Origin: Arenimonas sp.
GTDB taxonomy: Bacteria; Pseudomonadota; Gammaproteobacteria; Xanthomonadales; Xanthomonadaceae
Assembly: GCA_003497545.1 (NCBI GenBank)
Contig: DNNT01000243.1
Span: 1-6,149 of the forward strand
DNA length: 6,149 bases
Reading direction: 5' to 3'
Positions 5,706 through 6,149 of the stretch are shown in pieces. The translations under genes and the position numbers were made by a program. Below the pieces are notes generated by a model. The model was not told where the DNA came from. It saw only the letters and a list, made by a program, of their open reading frames with translations, and did not search any database. Positions within the stretch are counted from its first letter, which is position 1, and every line of letters starts with the position of its first letter.

Positions 5706-6149
5706 AGACCTTCGAAACCGCCCCCGCCCCGCACCTCCCGGCGCGCCGCAGCGTACGTTCGGTGATGGGCCTGGTGCTGCTGGCGCTGGTGCCGGGCCTG
5801 CTCGCGCATGCCTGGTTCTTCGGGCCGGGCATCGTCATCCAGGTGACGCTGGCGACGGTGTTCGCGCTGGCCTTCGAAGCCGCGATGCTGCGTGCCCGCG
5901 GCAAGCCGCTGCGGCCCTTCCTCACCGACCTGAGCGCGCCGCTCACCGCCGTGCTGTTCGCGCTCTGCGTGCCGCCGCTGGCGCCATGGTGGGTGGCCGC
6001 CATCGGCATGTTCGCAGCCATCGTCATTGCCAAGCATCTGTTCGGCGGCCTCGGGCACAACCTGTTCAACCCGGCCATGGTGGGGCTCGCGGTGGTGCTG
6101 CTGGCCTTCCCGCGCGAGTTCACCCAGTGGCTGCCGCCGGCGGGGCTGG
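5702..6149 (+). CDS. rnfD: Electron transport complex subunit RnfD/RsxD, 5' part
   Basis: The frame is open to the window edge, giving the first 149 residues of a protein usually about 350 long. RnfD is an integral membrane subunit, related to NqrB, that carries covalent FMN. Visible are a short cytoplasmic N-terminus (about 1-19) and hydrophobic segments near 20-40, 44-62, 79-95, 97-113 and 124-136. Characteristic motifs are DLSAPLTAVLFALCVPP (76-92) and IAKHLFGGLGHNLFNPAM (109-126). The flavinylation Thr motif lies further on and cannot be checked. Translation is coupled to rnfC by the ATGA overlap. rnfG and rnfE would be expected next, outside the window. Confidence 0.95.
   Translation, partial: MKTFETAPAPHLPARRSVRSVMGLVLLALVPGLLAHAWFFGPGIVIQVTLATVFALAFEAAMLRARGKPLRPFLTDLSAPLTAVLFALCVPPLAPWWVAAIGMFAAIVIAKHLFGGLGHNLFNPAMVGLAVVLLAFPREFTQWLPPAGL

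Noticed and set aside
5147..6058. Minus-strand open frame across the end of rnfC and the start of rnfD
   Set aside because: It covers two well-supported plus-strand genes and their 4-bp overlap, and shows no protein-like motif.

Overview
This window is best read as two unrelated pieces of DNA joined near position 1235. The left piece (about 1-1235) looks alphaproteobacterial, of the Rhodobacteraceae type. It has relaxed third-position use: in the first gene I count 9 TTT and 7 TTC for Phe. It also carries a 24-bp AT-rich palindrome upstream. The right piece (about 1236-6149) looks gammaproteobacterial, probably Xanthomonadaceae/Lysobacteraceae. It is very GC-rich with near-exclusive C/G third positions: all 10 Phe codons of the enoyl-CoA hydratase gene are TTC. 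Taxonomy is inferred from remembered protein similarity and codon use, not from a search.

Left piece: an upstream region with a perfect palindrome; a 256-residue protein of unknown function, possibly related to DUF6065; and, overlapping it by 4 bp, a TolB-like WD40/beta-propeller protein. The second protein keeps its family sequence only to about residue 118 (SWWHG) and then turns into out-of-frame antisense of a gene from the right piece.

Right piece: reading leftwards on the minus strand are an FKBP-type peptidyl-prolyl isomerase with a signal peptide, a strong hairpin terminator, and a tight three-gene set. That set is a DUF1289 four-cysteine protein, a NudL-type CoA pyrophosphatase and a SseA-type sulfurtransferase, with GTGA and ATGA overlaps between them. 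The sulfurtransferase loses its C-terminal catalytic rhodanese domain at the same point where the TolB-like gene breaks. Reading rightwards from a 153-bp divergent intergenic region are an enoyl-CoA hydratase, rnfC (GTG start) and the 5' part of rnfD (ATGA overlap), which runs off the window. RnfC and RnfD are subunits of the membrane Rnf/Rsx electron-transfer complex. No rnfA or rnfB lies upstream of rnfC here.

I do not see a new biological system. The most important observation is the junction: two genes running towards each other are both cut at one point, codon use changes there, and no transposase, att site, tRNA or target duplication is visible. A chimeric assembly is the simplest explanation. 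Lesser points are the palindrome, several substitutions in the FKBP active site, and the placement of rnfCD behind a hydratase gene.
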